DNA of 21,191 nt from an uncultured Collinsella sp. (GTDB taxonomy: Bacteria > Actinomycetota > Coriobacteriia > Coriobacteriales > Coriobacteriaceae): the NCBI GenBank assembly GCA_900541715.1, contig UQLI01000034.1, positions 1-21,191 of the forward strand, in the 5' to 3' direction. How positions within the stretch are numbered: position 1 is the stretch's first letter; every line of letters starts with the position of its first letter. Shown here piece after piece: positions 1 through 9,051 of the stretch. Both the position numbers and the translations under genes were made by a program. Under the pieces are notes generated by a model. That model saw nothing but the letters and a program-made list of their open reading frames with translations, had not been told where the DNA came from and did not search any database.

Positions 1-193
1 CCGTTGCCGCGCCCCGCAGTGCCCGCTTCCCCCGAGAACAATTATCAGTGCAGGTAGACGAGCCGTCATTTTGCGGAAAACGAGAGCATGGACGGGGTTT
101 CCGGGTTTAGCCCCGTAATCCGGCATAGTTTTGAAATGGCATTAAATCGGTGGCAGCAATTTTGCCATGCCGAAGTGGTTGGCCGTTGGTTGA
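1..193. other. Intergenic region downstream of the response regulator
   Basis: No gene is visible. The stretch lies beyond the 3' end of the minus-strand two-component operon. Short inverted repeats are present: ACGGGG at 92-97 with CCCCGT at 111-116, TGGCA at 151-155 with TGCCA at 163-167, and CGGCAT at 121-126 with ATGCCG at 167-172. None is followed by a T-run on the minus strand, so a factor-independent terminator cannot be called with confidence. Confidence 0.4.
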
Positions 194-823
194 TTACCCT
201 CGCAGGTAGGCGATGGCGATTTGGGTGCGGTTGCGCAGGCCCATTTTGGCCAGGATCGAGCTGATGTGGTTGCGCACGGTGCCTTCGCCCATGTAGGCGG
301 TGGCGGCAATCTCCTTGTTGTCGAGACCGCGGGCGATGAGCTCGGCGACCTCGAACTCGCGGTCGGTCAGGCCGGCAAAGGCCGCAGGCCGGTGGGGCGT
401 GCCTGCTTTGTCACCCATTTCGTCAAAGTCAATATCCTCGATTGCCTTGCCCTCAAGCACACGTTTGCCATCCATGACCTGCGCCAACGCTGGTGGGATG
501 GCGGCGACATCGGTCTTGATTAAGTAGCCACGGGCACCCAGTTTGAGCGCCGACACAATGTACTCGTCATCCGAAAACGTGGTCAGGAACACCACGCGTG
601 CTGCGGGGTCGCGCTCGAGGATCTCGCGTGCCGCCGAAAGGCCGTCACGCCCCGGCATCTGGATGTCGAGCAGCGCGATATCGGGTGCGTGTTCGGTGTA
701 GAGCGCGACCGCGTCGTTGCCGTCGGCGCCGGTGCCCACGACTTCGATCTGCGGCTGGGCACCCAGGATAATCTTGAGCGAATCGACCACCAAGCGGTCG
801 TCGTCGACAACAATGAGCCTCAT
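194..823 (-). CDS. LuxR/NarL-family response regulator
   Basis: A 209-residue DNA-binding response regulator, the usual length for the NarL/LuxR class. The receiver domain occupies about residues 1-120, with the acidic triad D7-D9 and the predicted phosphoacceptor D53 in the context LLDIQMPG; K103 or a nearby lysine fits the conserved site in the ALKLGARGYLIK stretch. A LuxR-type helix-turn-helix follows at about 148-209 (LTDREFEVAELIARG...NKEIA...GTVRNHISSIL). Its ATG overlaps the TGA of the kinase gene upstream by four bases (ATGA), so the two are translationally coupled and form a cognate pair. The divergent ABC-2 exporter at 2132-5459 is its most likely target, as in the YvfTU/YvfRS arrangement of Bacillus; this link is an inference from position. 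Confidence 0.95.
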   Translation of the reverse strand: MRLIVVDDDRLVVDSLKIILGAQPQIEVVGTGADGNDAVALYTEHAPDIALLDIQMPGRDGLSAAREILERDPAARVVFLTTFSDDEYIVSALKLGARGYLIKTDVAAIPPALAQVMDGKRVLEGKAIEDIDFDEMGDKAGTPHRPAAFAGLTDREFEVAELIARGLDNKEIAATAYMGEGTVRNHISSILAKMGLRNRTQIAIAYLRG

Positions 824-1965
824 CGGGCCTCATCTCCTTGCTGTTTTGGGACGGTGGCAAACACGCGCCAGCCGGGGGCACCGGCGCGTGGGCCGGCGGT
901 GAAGGTTCCGCCAAGCGCCTCGACGCGCTCGCGCATGGAGCCGAGTCCCATGCCTTCTGCGGCGTTGCGGCTGTTCACCGGGGTCGCGCCGGTGCCGTCG
1001 TCGGTAACGATGAGCTGGTAAAACGACGGATGCTCCATGCATCGCACGGTCACGTTCTGAGCACGGGCGTGGCGCATGGTGTTGGAGAGCGCCTCGCGTA
1101 GGATCGCCGCAAAGCAGTTGGCGATGTTGGCGGGTGCATGCTCGGTTAAAACCTCAAGCTCAATCTGCGGCCCGCCATCTGAGCGCGCGCCCTCCACGAT
1201 GCGCTCGAGCTGTACGGATAGATTGGCCGCGTTGTCGTTGAGCGCGTGGACGCTGGTGCGCACGAGCTGAAGCGCTTCGTCCACGGCGCGCTTGACGTCA
1301 GCGAAGTCGGCGGCGATGCCGGGCTCGTTGGCGTGGACCACGCGTAGGGCCTCGGTTTGCAGCGAGGCGCGCGTGAGCTGGTGCCCTACGTTATCGTGGA
1401 TCTCGCGCGCGATGCGGGCGCGCTCGGCGAGCGTTGCGAGCTCGACCTCGTAGTCCTGGCGGTCGGCAAGGTCGCGGTTGCGCGCCTCGAGCGCGAGGGC
1501 TCGTTCCTGCAGCTCGTCGCGGGTGCGACGCATGCGTTCCTGCTCGCGCTCCAGCTGGGCGGTGCGCAGCGACAGTAAGGTGGCGGCGACTGAAAGGATG
1601 GCGGTCAACAGCAGCGCACGGGTGGGAAGCGCGCCGGCGTGGGCATATGCGACGAGCGCGCAGGCAAAGATGGCGCCGGCGCCTAGCGCGACCCAGGCGT
1701 GCTCACGGCGCACGTATCGCGCGATGTCATAGAAGGCGAGGGGCGCAAACGGCACAAACGACGGCACAAAGACGGCCACCATAATGTAAGCATAGCTCGC
1801 GGCCTCACCGACGCGGCGGGCGCGTTCCCCTTGCGCAATTTCCGTAAGCGAGGCGACTGCGACGCCAAGACAAAACGCCGCGACCAAGCAAGCATCCACG
1901 GCAAGGCCCAGAGCGGCCGCGATGCAGCACGCCAACACGATCGATTTGTCGAATAGCCTGTTCAT
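820..1965 (-). CDS. Sensor histidine kinase, HisKA_3 family
   Basis: A 381-residue membrane sensor kinase, partner of the response regulator that follows it. The N-terminal part (about 1-135) carries several hydrophobic segments and almost no extracytoplasmic loops, so the signal is probably sensed within or near the membrane. A charged coiled-coil linker spans about 136-180. The HisKA_3 dimerisation box is ERARIAREIHDNVGH, with H190 the predicted phosphorylated histidine. The ATPase domain shows the N-box (REALSNTMRHA), a DDGTG motif and GMGLGSMRERV near the end. The start ATG has no Shine-Dalgarno upstream, and a TACAAT -10 box lies only six bases before it, suggesting a leaderless message. 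The function is clear; the inducing signal is not. Confidence 0.95.
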   Translation of the reverse strand: MNRLFDKSIVLACCIAAALGLAVDACLVAAFCLGVAVASLTEIAQGERARRVGEAASYAYIMVAVFVPSFVPFAPLAFYDIARYVRREHAWVALGAGAIFACALVAYAHAGALPTRALLLTAILSVAATLLSLRTAQLEREQERMRRTRDELQERALALEARNRDLADRQDYEVELATLAERARIAREIHDNVGHQLTRASLQTEALRVVHANEPGIAADFADVKRAVDEALQLVRTSVHALNDNAANLSVQLERIVEGARSDGGPQIELEVLTEHAPANIANCFAAILREALSNTMRHARAQNVTVRCMEHPSFYQLIVTDDGTGATPVNSRNAAEGMGLGSMRERVEALGGTFTAGPRAGAPGWRVFATVPKQQGDEAR

Positions 1966-1971
1966 ACGGGT

Positions 1972-1977
1972 ATTGTA
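1972..1977 (-). promoter_or_regulatory. Probable -10 box of the two-component operon (leaderless)
   Basis: On the minus strand TACAAT lies six bases upstream of the kinase ATG. With normal -10 to start-point spacing, transcription would begin at or next to the A of the ATG. No Shine-Dalgarno is visible, which fits a leaderless transcript. No convincing -35 hexamer stands 17 bases upstream (CAATTG is found there). Confidence 0.45.
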
Positions 1978-2131
1978 CGCGATGGCGCGCGCGACAATTG
2001 CTCAGGTGCCGCAACCGTGACATTCCTCCCGCCCGCCCCCGCCGCACTTGTGACAAAGCTCACTGGTGCGCGCCGCCCGCACCTGCGATGATGCAATCGT
2101 ACCGGGCCGAAATCAACAGAAGGGCCGCCTC

Positions 2132-3070
2132 ATGACAGACATCGTCCACGTCGAAAATCTCGTCAAGCGCTATGACGATCTTATCGCGCTCGACCACTTT
2201 AACCTGAACATCGCCCCCGGCGAGATCTTTGGCCTGCTCGGCCCCAACGGCTCGGGCAAGACCACGTCCATCAACTGCATCCTGCAGCTACTTGCCTACG
2301 ACAAGGGCACCATCGAACTGTTCGGCGAGCCCATGACGCCCGCCCGCTACGACCTTAAGCGCCGCATTGGCGTGGTACCGCAGCAGGTGGCGGTGTTCGA
2401 CGAGCTCACCGTGCGCGAGAACATCGACTATTTCTGCAGCCTCTACGTAAACAATCGCAAGCGCCGCCGCGCGCTGGTGGACGAGGCGATCGACTTTGTC
2501 GGCCTGGGCGACTTTATCAAGTTCCGCCCCGGCAAGCTCTCGGGCGGCCTGGCGCGTCGCCTCAACATTGCCTGCGGTATCGCGCACAAGCCCGAGCTCA
2601 TCTTTTTTGACGAGCCCACGGTGGCGGTCGATCCACAGAGCCGCAACGCCATCCTGGAGGGCATCTGCCGTCTGCGCGACGAGGGCGCCACGGTGGTGTA
2701 TACCAGCCATTACATGGAGGAAGTCGAGCAGATCTGCAGCCGCATCATGATTATGGACGGCGGCCGCGTATTGGCGCAGGGCACCAACGACGAGCTCAAG
2801 CGCATGATCCAGATGGGCGAGAAGATCGTGATCGAGGTCGGTGAGGTGCCGAGTGCGGCACTCGCCGCCGTTGCGAGCCTGCCACATGTCCTGGACCTGG
2901 CGGCGACGGCAGGCCAGCTCACGTTCTCGTGCGAGGCGAGCCCGCATAACCTGACCGACATCCTCGATACGTTGCGCTCGCATGACGTGCCGCTCGGCCG
3001 CATCTACTCCGAGCCGCCGACCCTCAACGACGTGTTCCTCGAGATCACCGGCCGCGAGCTGCGCGACTAG
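2132..3070 (+). CDS. ABC-2 type exporter, ATP-binding protein
   Basis: A 312-residue ATPase subunit of a drug, lantibiotic or lipid-type exporter. Walker A is GPNGSGKT at residues 37-44, the Q-loop is near Q84/Q85, the signature LSGGLARRL starts at L136, Walker B is LIFFDEPT at 156-163, and the H-loop histidine is in VVYTSHYMEE. The D-loop reads AVDPQSR where most relatives have GLDP. The last ~80 residues form the C-terminal extension typical of CcmA/DrrA-like ATPases. I chose the ATG at 2132 because the homology starts there and an AGAAGGG-type ribosome-binding site precedes it; an in-frame GTG at 2066 would add 22 unconserved residues. The gene is nine bases from the first permease. It is divergent from the two-component pair. 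Confidence 0.93.
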   Translation: MTDIVHVENLVKRYDDLIALDHFNLNIAPGEIFGLLGPNGSGKTTSINCILQLLAYDKGTIELFGEPMTPARYDLKRRIGVVPQQVAVFDELTVRENIDYFCSLYVNNRKRRRALVDEAIDFVGLGDFIKFRPGKLSGGLARRLNIACGIAHKPELIFFDEPTVAVDPQSRNAILEGICRLRDEGATVVYTSHYMEEVEQICSRIMIMDGGRVLAQGTNDELKRMIQMGEKIVIEVGEVPSAALAAVASLPHVLDLAATAGQLTFSCEASPHNLTDILDTLRSHDVPLGRIYSEPPTLNDVFLEITGRELRD

Positions 3071-3079
3071 GGGGCGGCC

Positions 3080-4267
3080 ATGTTCAACACCATCATCACC
3101 ACGCTCAAGACGCTATTGCGTCGACCGAGTACATGGGTCTGGGGCGCGATCTTTCCCATTGCACTTTCAACGATGTTCATGTTTATGTTTGCGAATCTGA
3201 GCTCCGACGGCAAGGTCGACCCGGTGCCGGTAGCCGTTGTCGCTGACGAAGCCTGGGGTGCTTCGTCCTTTAAGGACGTGGCGACCTCGCTTGCCAAGGA
3301 GGGCGACGATCAACTGCTCGATGTGAGCGAGTACGAAGACTTGGCTGCCGCGCGCAAAGCGCTCAAGGCCGGCGAGGTCGCGGGCATCTATATGGACGAT
3401 GCCGCGGGCACGCCCAGGCTCACGCTGCTATCGAGTTACGACAGCTCGCGCGCCTCGTCGGTGCTCACCGACCGCAGCATCCTTGAAACGGTGGCAAGCT
3501 CGTATACGCAAAATACCGAGCTCATGGCTCAGATTGCTCAAGATGACCCGGCGGCGCTCGCCGACCCGGAGGCGGTTGCGCGCGCTCTGTCGCTCGAGGG
3601 CGGAACCCGCCGCGTGAGCCTGACTCGTGCCACGCCCGATGGCACGGTCATCTACTATTACGCGCTTTTTGGCCTGGTCGCGATGATGTCTGCCGAGTTT
3701 GCCGCCTTGAGCGTCGTCGATTTGCAGCCCAATCTGTCCGGCCTCGGCGCGCGCCGCTGCGTGGGCGGTCTTTCCAAGACGGCGTCGCTGGCCGGCATTT
3801 TTGTCGGCTCGTGGCTGGTTTCCTTTGCATCGATGGCGGTTGCGATCGGCTACGTGCGCCTGGTCGTGGGCGTCGACTTTGGCGGGCGCGAGGGGTTGTG
3901 CCTGCTGGGCGGGGCTGCATCCGCGCTTGCCGCCACGGGCCTGGGGCTTTTTGTGGGCACGCTTCCCGTTAAGGGCGGCAAGGCATCCAAGTCGGGCATC
4001 CTCACGGGCTTTGCCACCACGTGCGCCCTGTTCGCCGGCCTCTACGGCGAGCCGGCGATGGCGCTTGCCGACGACGTCGCCCGCGCTTGTCCGGTCGAGT
4101 GCTGGCTCAACCCCGTCAAGCTCATCTGCGACATGTTCAATCGCCTGTATTTCTTTGAGGACCTGGGGCCCTTCGCTGTTCGCGCCGGCGCGCTCGTCCT
4201 GATGGCCCTGGTGTTTGTCGCCGCCGCTACGCTGATCTTTGGAAGGAGCCGCTATGAGCACCTTTAA
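3080..4267 (+). CDS. ABC-2 type exporter permease 1
   Basis: A 395-residue membrane subunit. One hydrophobic segment lies near residues 18-38. It is followed by an extracytoplasmic domain of about 150 residues, then a group of five or so hydrophobic segments from about residue 190 to the end. This one-plus-five layout is that of ABC-2 (DrrB/YhgE-like) permeases. A G-rich ribosome-binding site immediately precedes the ATG. Its end overlaps the second permease by 14 bases, so the two are translationally coupled and probably form a heterodimeric pore driven by the ATPase just upstream. The substrate cannot be read from sequence; antimicrobial peptides or membrane-active drugs are common for such two-component-linked systems. 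Confidence 0.88.
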   Translation: MFNTIITTLKTLLRRPSTWVWGAIFPIALSTMFMFMFANLSSDGKVDPVPVAVVADEAWGASSFKDVATSLAKEGDDQLLDVSEYEDLAAARKALKAGEVAGIYMDDAAGTPRLTLLSSYDSSRASSVLTDRSILETVASSYTQNTELMAQIAQDDPAALADPEAVARALSLEGGTRRVSLTRATPDGTVIYYYALFGLVAMMSAEFAALSVVDLQPNLSGLGARRCVGGLSKTASLAGIFVGSWLVSFASMAVAIGYVRLVVGVDFGGREGLCLLGGAASALAATGLGLFVGTLPVKGGKASKSGILTGFATTCALFAGLYGEPAMALADDVARACPVECWLNPVKLICDMFNRLYFFEDLGPFAVRAGALVLMALVFVAAATLIFGRSRYEHL

Positions 4268-5459
4268 GACCGCGCTTCGCATGGCGCTGGCGCACCCGTT
4301 CTACCTGCTCATCTATACGGTGTTCATCTCGCTCATGGGCGTATTCATCGCGGCTTCGGTGAGCTGGAACTCGTCGCAGCTTACCGAGTACAAGCCCTAC
4401 GACACCAACGTGATCGTGGTCGACCGCGACAATAGCGACCTTTCGCGGGCGCTTACCAAGCACCTGGGCTCACGCTTTGACCTGGTCACGGGCGTCGGCG
4501 ACGACACATACGACCTTGCCGACGCGCTCTCCAAGAGCAACAGCGCCAAGGGCAGTGCCGATTGCGTGTTCTTTATCCCGGAGGGGTTTGAGGACGATCT
4601 TGTTGCAGCCGCCCGTGCGGGGGAGGCCCTGCCCAAGCTCGACGTGACCTATGGTTCCGGCACCATGGCGGCGGCGCTTTCGTCCGCCGAGGCCTCGCGC
4701 TGGATCTCGCTCGCGGGCGCTGCGGCGGCGCTTGAACCCGCTGCCTCCAACGGTGACGTCGCAAGGGCCGCCGAGCACGCGGCCGCAAAGCGCGCGGAGG
4801 TCCAGATCGAGCAGGTCAAGGTCGACTCGACTGCTGCTACCACGCTCGAGTCGTACTTCAACTTTGGCGCGTACGCGATCATCTCGTCGGTCATCGTGTC
4901 GGTGGGACTGGTGTTTTCGGGCATGAACGAGCCCGAGCGCGTGCGCCGCATGGATGCCAGCCCGGTCTCTGAGCGCCAGCGTTCGCTCGCTGTGTTCGCG
5001 GCCGCCGCCGTGCTCACCGTCTGCATCTGGCTCGTGTCGAGCATGATGGGCGTCGTGGGCTTTGCCAGCGCGGTTGCCGAGGTCGGCGTGGGTCGCGTGT
5101 GCCTGGCGCTGGCGGCAACGTTTGCCCTGGCGTGCACGCCGCTGGCCGTTGGCTTTACGCTGTCGAGCCTGGGCGCTCGCGAGGAGTTGCTCAACGGCGT
5201 GGGCAACTTGCTCGGCTTGCTCATGACGTTTTTGGGCGGCGCCTGGATGCCGCTGTCGCTGATGGGTTCGGCCGTGCAGACGGTGGCGCACTTTGTGCCG
5301 ACGTATTGGGTGAACGACGCGATCGGCAAGGCGCTCGCCGCGGACCTGACGTCCACCGTGCTGGGCGACATCGCCTGCGACCTAGGCGTCACCGTGCTCT
5401 TCGCCGTCGCCATTGCCGCCGTAGGCCTGGCCCTCTCACGCGCCAAATCCCGCGCCTAG
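4254..5459 (+). CDS. ABC-2 type exporter permease 2
   Basis: A 401-residue permease with the same plan as its neighbour: one N-terminal membrane segment (about 14-36), a long extracytoplasmic region rich in Ala, Asp and Ser, then five or more hydrophobic segments from about residue 205 onward, containing the ABC-2-like stretch GNLLGLLMTFLGGAWMPLS. The ATG at 4254 is preferred because GGAAGGAG lies at the right distance; it makes a 14-base overlap with the upstream gene. It ends the first exporter operon. No good terminator is seen in the 81 bases that follow, so read-through into the next exporter is possible. Confidence 0.88.
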   Translation: MSTFKTALRMALAHPFYLLIYTVFISLMGVFIAASVSWNSSQLTEYKPYDTNVIVVDRDNSDLSRALTKHLGSRFDLVTGVGDDTYDLADALSKSNSAKGSADCVFFIPEGFEDDLVAAARAGEALPKLDVTYGSGTMAAALSSAEASRWISLAGAAAALEPAASNGDVARAAEHAAAKRAEVQIEQVKVDSTAATTLESYFNFGAYAIISSVIVSVGLVFSGMNEPERVRRMDASPVSERQRSLAVFAAAAVLTVCIWLVSSMMGVVGFASAVAEVGVGRVCLALAATFALACTPLAVGFTLSSLGAREELLNGVGNLLGLLMTFLGGAWMPLSLMGSAVQTVAHFVPTYWVNDAIGKALAADLTSTVLGDIACDLGVTVLFAVAIAAVGLALSRAKSRA

Positions 5460-5540
5460 TCTGAAATAAATCCTAGGCCTCGCCCCAAAATAGTTCGCCA
5501 AGGTTTACTATTACGTTCATAAAGTAGTACGAGGCTAACA

Positions 5541-6266
<726 letters not shown>

Positions 6267-6274
6267 GCGGCGCC

Positions 6275-8941
6275 ATGACACCTCTCGCAAAACGTCTCCC
6301 GCGCGAGCTGCGCCGCAATATCGGCAAGTACCTGGGCATCTTTTTGCTTATGTGCGGAAGCATCGCTCTCACCTCGGGCTTTTTGCTCGCAGCGCATTCC
6401 ATCGGCTGCCTTATCGACGACATGCGCGATGCGTACACGATTGAGGACGGCCGCGTGACCACCTCCTTCGAGGCCACCAAAGACCAGCTCAAGGCGGCCG
6501 AGGATGCAGCCGGCGGCGTCGGCGGCGTTACGCTCTACAAGAATTTCTCCATCGACGCCATCATCAAAAAGACCGCCGGCGACGACGGCACCAAGCGCAC
6601 GCTGCGCACCTATGCGCACCGCATCAAGGTCGATATCGCGTCCTACTGTGAGGGCAAGGAGCCCAAGGCGGACGATGAGGTAGCCATCGACCGTGTCTTC
6701 GCCACCAACAACGACCTCGCCGTGGGCGATAAGGTTGAGCTTGAGGGCCGCACCTACACCATCTGCGGCATCATGACCCAGCCCGATAGTCAGGCGCTGT
6801 TCCTCAACAATTCGGACTTTACGGTGAACACCATCACCTATGGCGTGGCCGAGGTCACCGATGGCGGCTTTGCCGCGCTCGAGGATGCCGGCGGCGCACC
6901 CGCCTACACCTACTCCTTCACCTTTACCGATCGCGATCTCTCCACCGCAGACCGCATCGACGCCGAGCAAGATATGGTGGAGGCGCTGACCGATGCCGAT
7001 GCGCGCGTGGACGATCTGATCGATGCCGATTCCAATCAGGGCATTGGCTATGCGCGCGACGACGTGGACGGCGACTCCATGATGTGGATGACGCTGCTCG
7101 ACATCATCATCGTGATTATGGCGTTCGTCTTTGTGGTCCTTACCGACGCCACCATCGAGGAGGAGAGCGCCATCATCGGCACGCTGCTCGCCAGCGGCTA
7201 TCGTCGACGCGAGATCGTGCTGCACTACCTTGCGCTTCCCGCCATCGTGGGCGTGATCGCGGCGCTTTTGGGCACTGCGCTCGGCGTTGTGTTCTTTACC
7301 GAGCCCATGCGCAGCCTCTATTACGGTTCGTATAGCCTGCCGCCCTTCCAGGTGTACTGGAGCTGGGAGATCTTTGTGAAGTGCGCCGTGGTTCCCGCCG
7401 CCGCGCTCATCCTCATCACGCTGGTGGGCCTGCTTCGCAAGATGGGCAAGACGCCGTTGCAGTTCCTTCGTCACGAGGCGAGCGGCAAATCGGGCACCAA
7501 GCGCGGCTTGCAGCTGCCGGAGCGCATGGGTTTTGTTTCCCGCTTCCGCCTGCGTATCTTCCTGCGCAACCTGGGCAACTTCGCCACGCTCTTCGTGGGC
7601 ATTGCGTTTGCCTCGCTGCTGTTGCTCTTTGGCTTGGCGATTCTGCCCACGATGACGCACTATGCGGACAACCTCGAGACAAGCCTGGTCGCCGAACACC
7701 AGTACACGCTCAAGGCGCCGCTGGAGCTCGAGGGCACTGCCGAGGAGCGCGAGCAGTGGTCGGCACTCGAGCGCTTGCAGTCGGTTGACGGCGCGCTGCT
7801 TTCCGCCGCTCAGGATGCCGATGACGAGCTTGACGACGCGGCCGATGCTGCGCAGGCGGCAGCCGATGCCGCGACCGCATCTCCGTCTGCCGAGAGCCTG
7901 ACCGCAGCGCAGGATGCGCTTGCCAAGGTCCAGGACAAGAAGGGTGCGCTCTACGCGCGCCTCGATGACCTTGCCGATGCCCTCGGCTGTGACCGCGACG
8001 AGGCTATCGACCTGATCGACAAGGCCTCTAAGATCGACACCGACAACGACGACATTCACCCGGTTAACACGACCGATAACGGTGCAGACAAGATTGCGCA
8101 GACCGAGAAATATGCCGTTTACCAGCTGCAATACGACCGCGGCGATGGTAATGGCGAGGAGACGATTTCCGTCTACGGCATCTCGCCCGATTCGCGCTAT
8201 TGGAAAGACCTCAACGTCGGCGACGGCCGTGTCGTCTTTGGCGGCGGCCTACTCGACAAGTTTGGCTGGAACGAGGGGCAGAAGGTTAAGCTTCGCGACA
8301 AGTACGAGGGCAAGAATTATTCCTTTGAGTACGCGGGCAAGGACTGCGTTTGGGGCTCCAAGTCGGACATGAATATCTATATGAGTATCGACGACTTTAA
8401 CAAGCTGTTCGACAACGACGCTGCCTACTTTAACGGCTATGTGAGCGACGAGAAGCTCGACCTCGATGCTCGTTACTTTGCCGGCGACACCACGCCCGAC
8501 GACATGCGGGCCGTGGGCGACCAGTTCATCGGCATGATGAGCAAAATGATCGGAATGATGATCGGGCTCGCGGTGTTTATCTTCCTGCTGTTTATGTACC
8601 TGCTGACCAAGGCGGTGATCGACCACAGCGCCCGTTCGATCAGCTACATGAAAGTCTTTGGCTATCGCGATAGCGAGATCTCGCATCTGTACATCCGCTC
8701 GATCACGCTGTGCGTGGCGGCGTCGCTCGTGCTGAGCCTGCCGGTCATTATTGGCTCGCTCACGGCCATCTTCCGCTCGATGCTGCTCGCCTACAACGGC
8801 AATATCGAGATCTACGTGCCCGCTTGGTCCATGGCGGCGTGCGTGGGTATTGGCTTTGTGACCTACCTGGTCGTGGCGCTGCTGCACGCGCGCTCCATCA
8901 AGCGCGTGAGCCTGGCCGAAGCCCTCAAAGTCCAAGAGTAG
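6275..8941 (+). CDS. FtsX-like ABC transporter permease (large)
   Basis: An 888-residue permease with two FtsX-type cores. A membrane segment lies at about 11-36, followed by an extracytoplasmic MacB-PCD-like domain (about 37-265). Hydrophobic segments follow at about 268-292, 320-340, 363-388 and 434-459. A second large soluble region (about 460-760) precedes the last three segments at about 762-783, 808-832 and 850-870. The second soluble region starts with an Ala/Asp-rich, coiled-coil-like stretch at about 505-575. I chose ATG 6275 (MTPLAKRL) over the in-frame TTG at 6260, which overlaps the ATPase gene. Together with the ATPase it should act as a mechanotransmission-type exporter or lipoprotein/peptide transporter; the substrate is unknown. 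Confidence 0.9.
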   Translation: MTPLAKRLPRELRRNIGKYLGIFLLMCGSIALTSGFLLAAHSIGCLIDDMRDAYTIEDGRVTTSFEATKDQLKAAEDAAGGVGGVTLYKNFSIDAIIKKTAGDDGTKRTLRTYAHRIKVDIASYCEGKEPKADDEVAIDRVFATNNDLAVGDKVELEGRTYTICGIMTQPDSQALFLNNSDFTVNTITYGVAEVTDGGFAALEDAGGAPAYTYSFTFTDRDLSTADRIDAEQDMVEALTDADARVDDLIDADSNQGIGYARDDVDGDSMMWMTLLDIIIVIMAFVFVVLTDATIEEESAIIGTLLASGYRRREIVLHYLALPAIVGVIAALLGTALGVVFFTEPMRSLYYGSYSLPPFQVYWSWEIFVKCAVVPAAALILITLVGLLRKMGKTPLQFLRHEASGKSGTKRGLQLPERMGFVSRFRLRIFLRNLGNFATLFVGIAFASLLLLFGLAILPTMTHYADNLETSLVAEHQYTLKAPLELEGTAEEREQWSALERLQSVDGALLSAAQDADDELDDAADAAQAAADAATASPSAESLTAAQDALAKVQDKKGALYARLDDLADALGCDRDEAIDLIDKASKIDTDNDDIHPVNTTDNGADKIAQTEKYAVYQLQYDRGDGNGEETISVYGISPDSRYWKDLNVGDGRVVFGGGLLDKFGWNEGQKVKLRDKYEGKNYSFEYAGKDCVWGSKSDMNIYMSIDDFNKLFDNDAAYFNGYVSDEKLDLDARYFAGDTTPDDMRAVGDQFIGMMSKMIGMMIGLAVFIFLLFMYLLTKAVIDHSARSISYMKVFGYRDSEISHLYIRSITLCVAASLVLSLPVIIGSLTAIFRSMLLAYNGNIEIYVPAWSMAACVGIGFVTYLVVALLHARSIKRVSLAEALKVQE

Positions 8942-8968
8942 TCATTTAAGAACGTTCCCAATGACTAG
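8938..8968. repeat. REP-like hairpin repeat, copy 1 (short form)
   Basis: TAGTCATT (8939-8946, including the stop codon of the permease) pairs perfectly with AATGACTA (8960-8967) around the 13-base loop TAAGAACGTTCCC. The core TTTAAGAACGTYCCCAATGRCTA recurs at 17360-17383 (copy 2). There is no T-run, so it is not a typical terminator. It resembles small REP-type elements dispersed after genes. Confidence 0.6.
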
Positions 8969-8977
8969 GTGCCGTAC

Positions 8978-9008
8978 TTGACTTTAACTCTGCTTTAACT
9001 GGTACCAT
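8978..9008 (+). promoter_or_regulatory. Promoter with 11-bp-period direct repeats, upstream of the DUF362 gene
   Basis: CTTTAACT occurs at 8982-8989 and again at 8993-9000, exactly 11 bases apart, the spacing used by PhoB/OmpR-type response regulators. An extended -10 (TG at 9000-9001, one base, TACCAT at 9003-9008) follows directly, and TTGACT at 8978-8983 could serve as a weak, widely spaced -35. The promoter reading is moderate; the regulator is an inference. Confidence 0.45.
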
Positions 9009-9051
9009 CCTCTTATGTCTGTAACGCCATATAGACCGAGGGGATAGATCT

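Noticed and set aside
2066..2131. Longer N-terminus of the first exporter ATPase from GTG 2066
   Set aside because: The added 22 residues have no similarity to the family, and ATG 2132 has its own ribosome-binding site at proper spacing.
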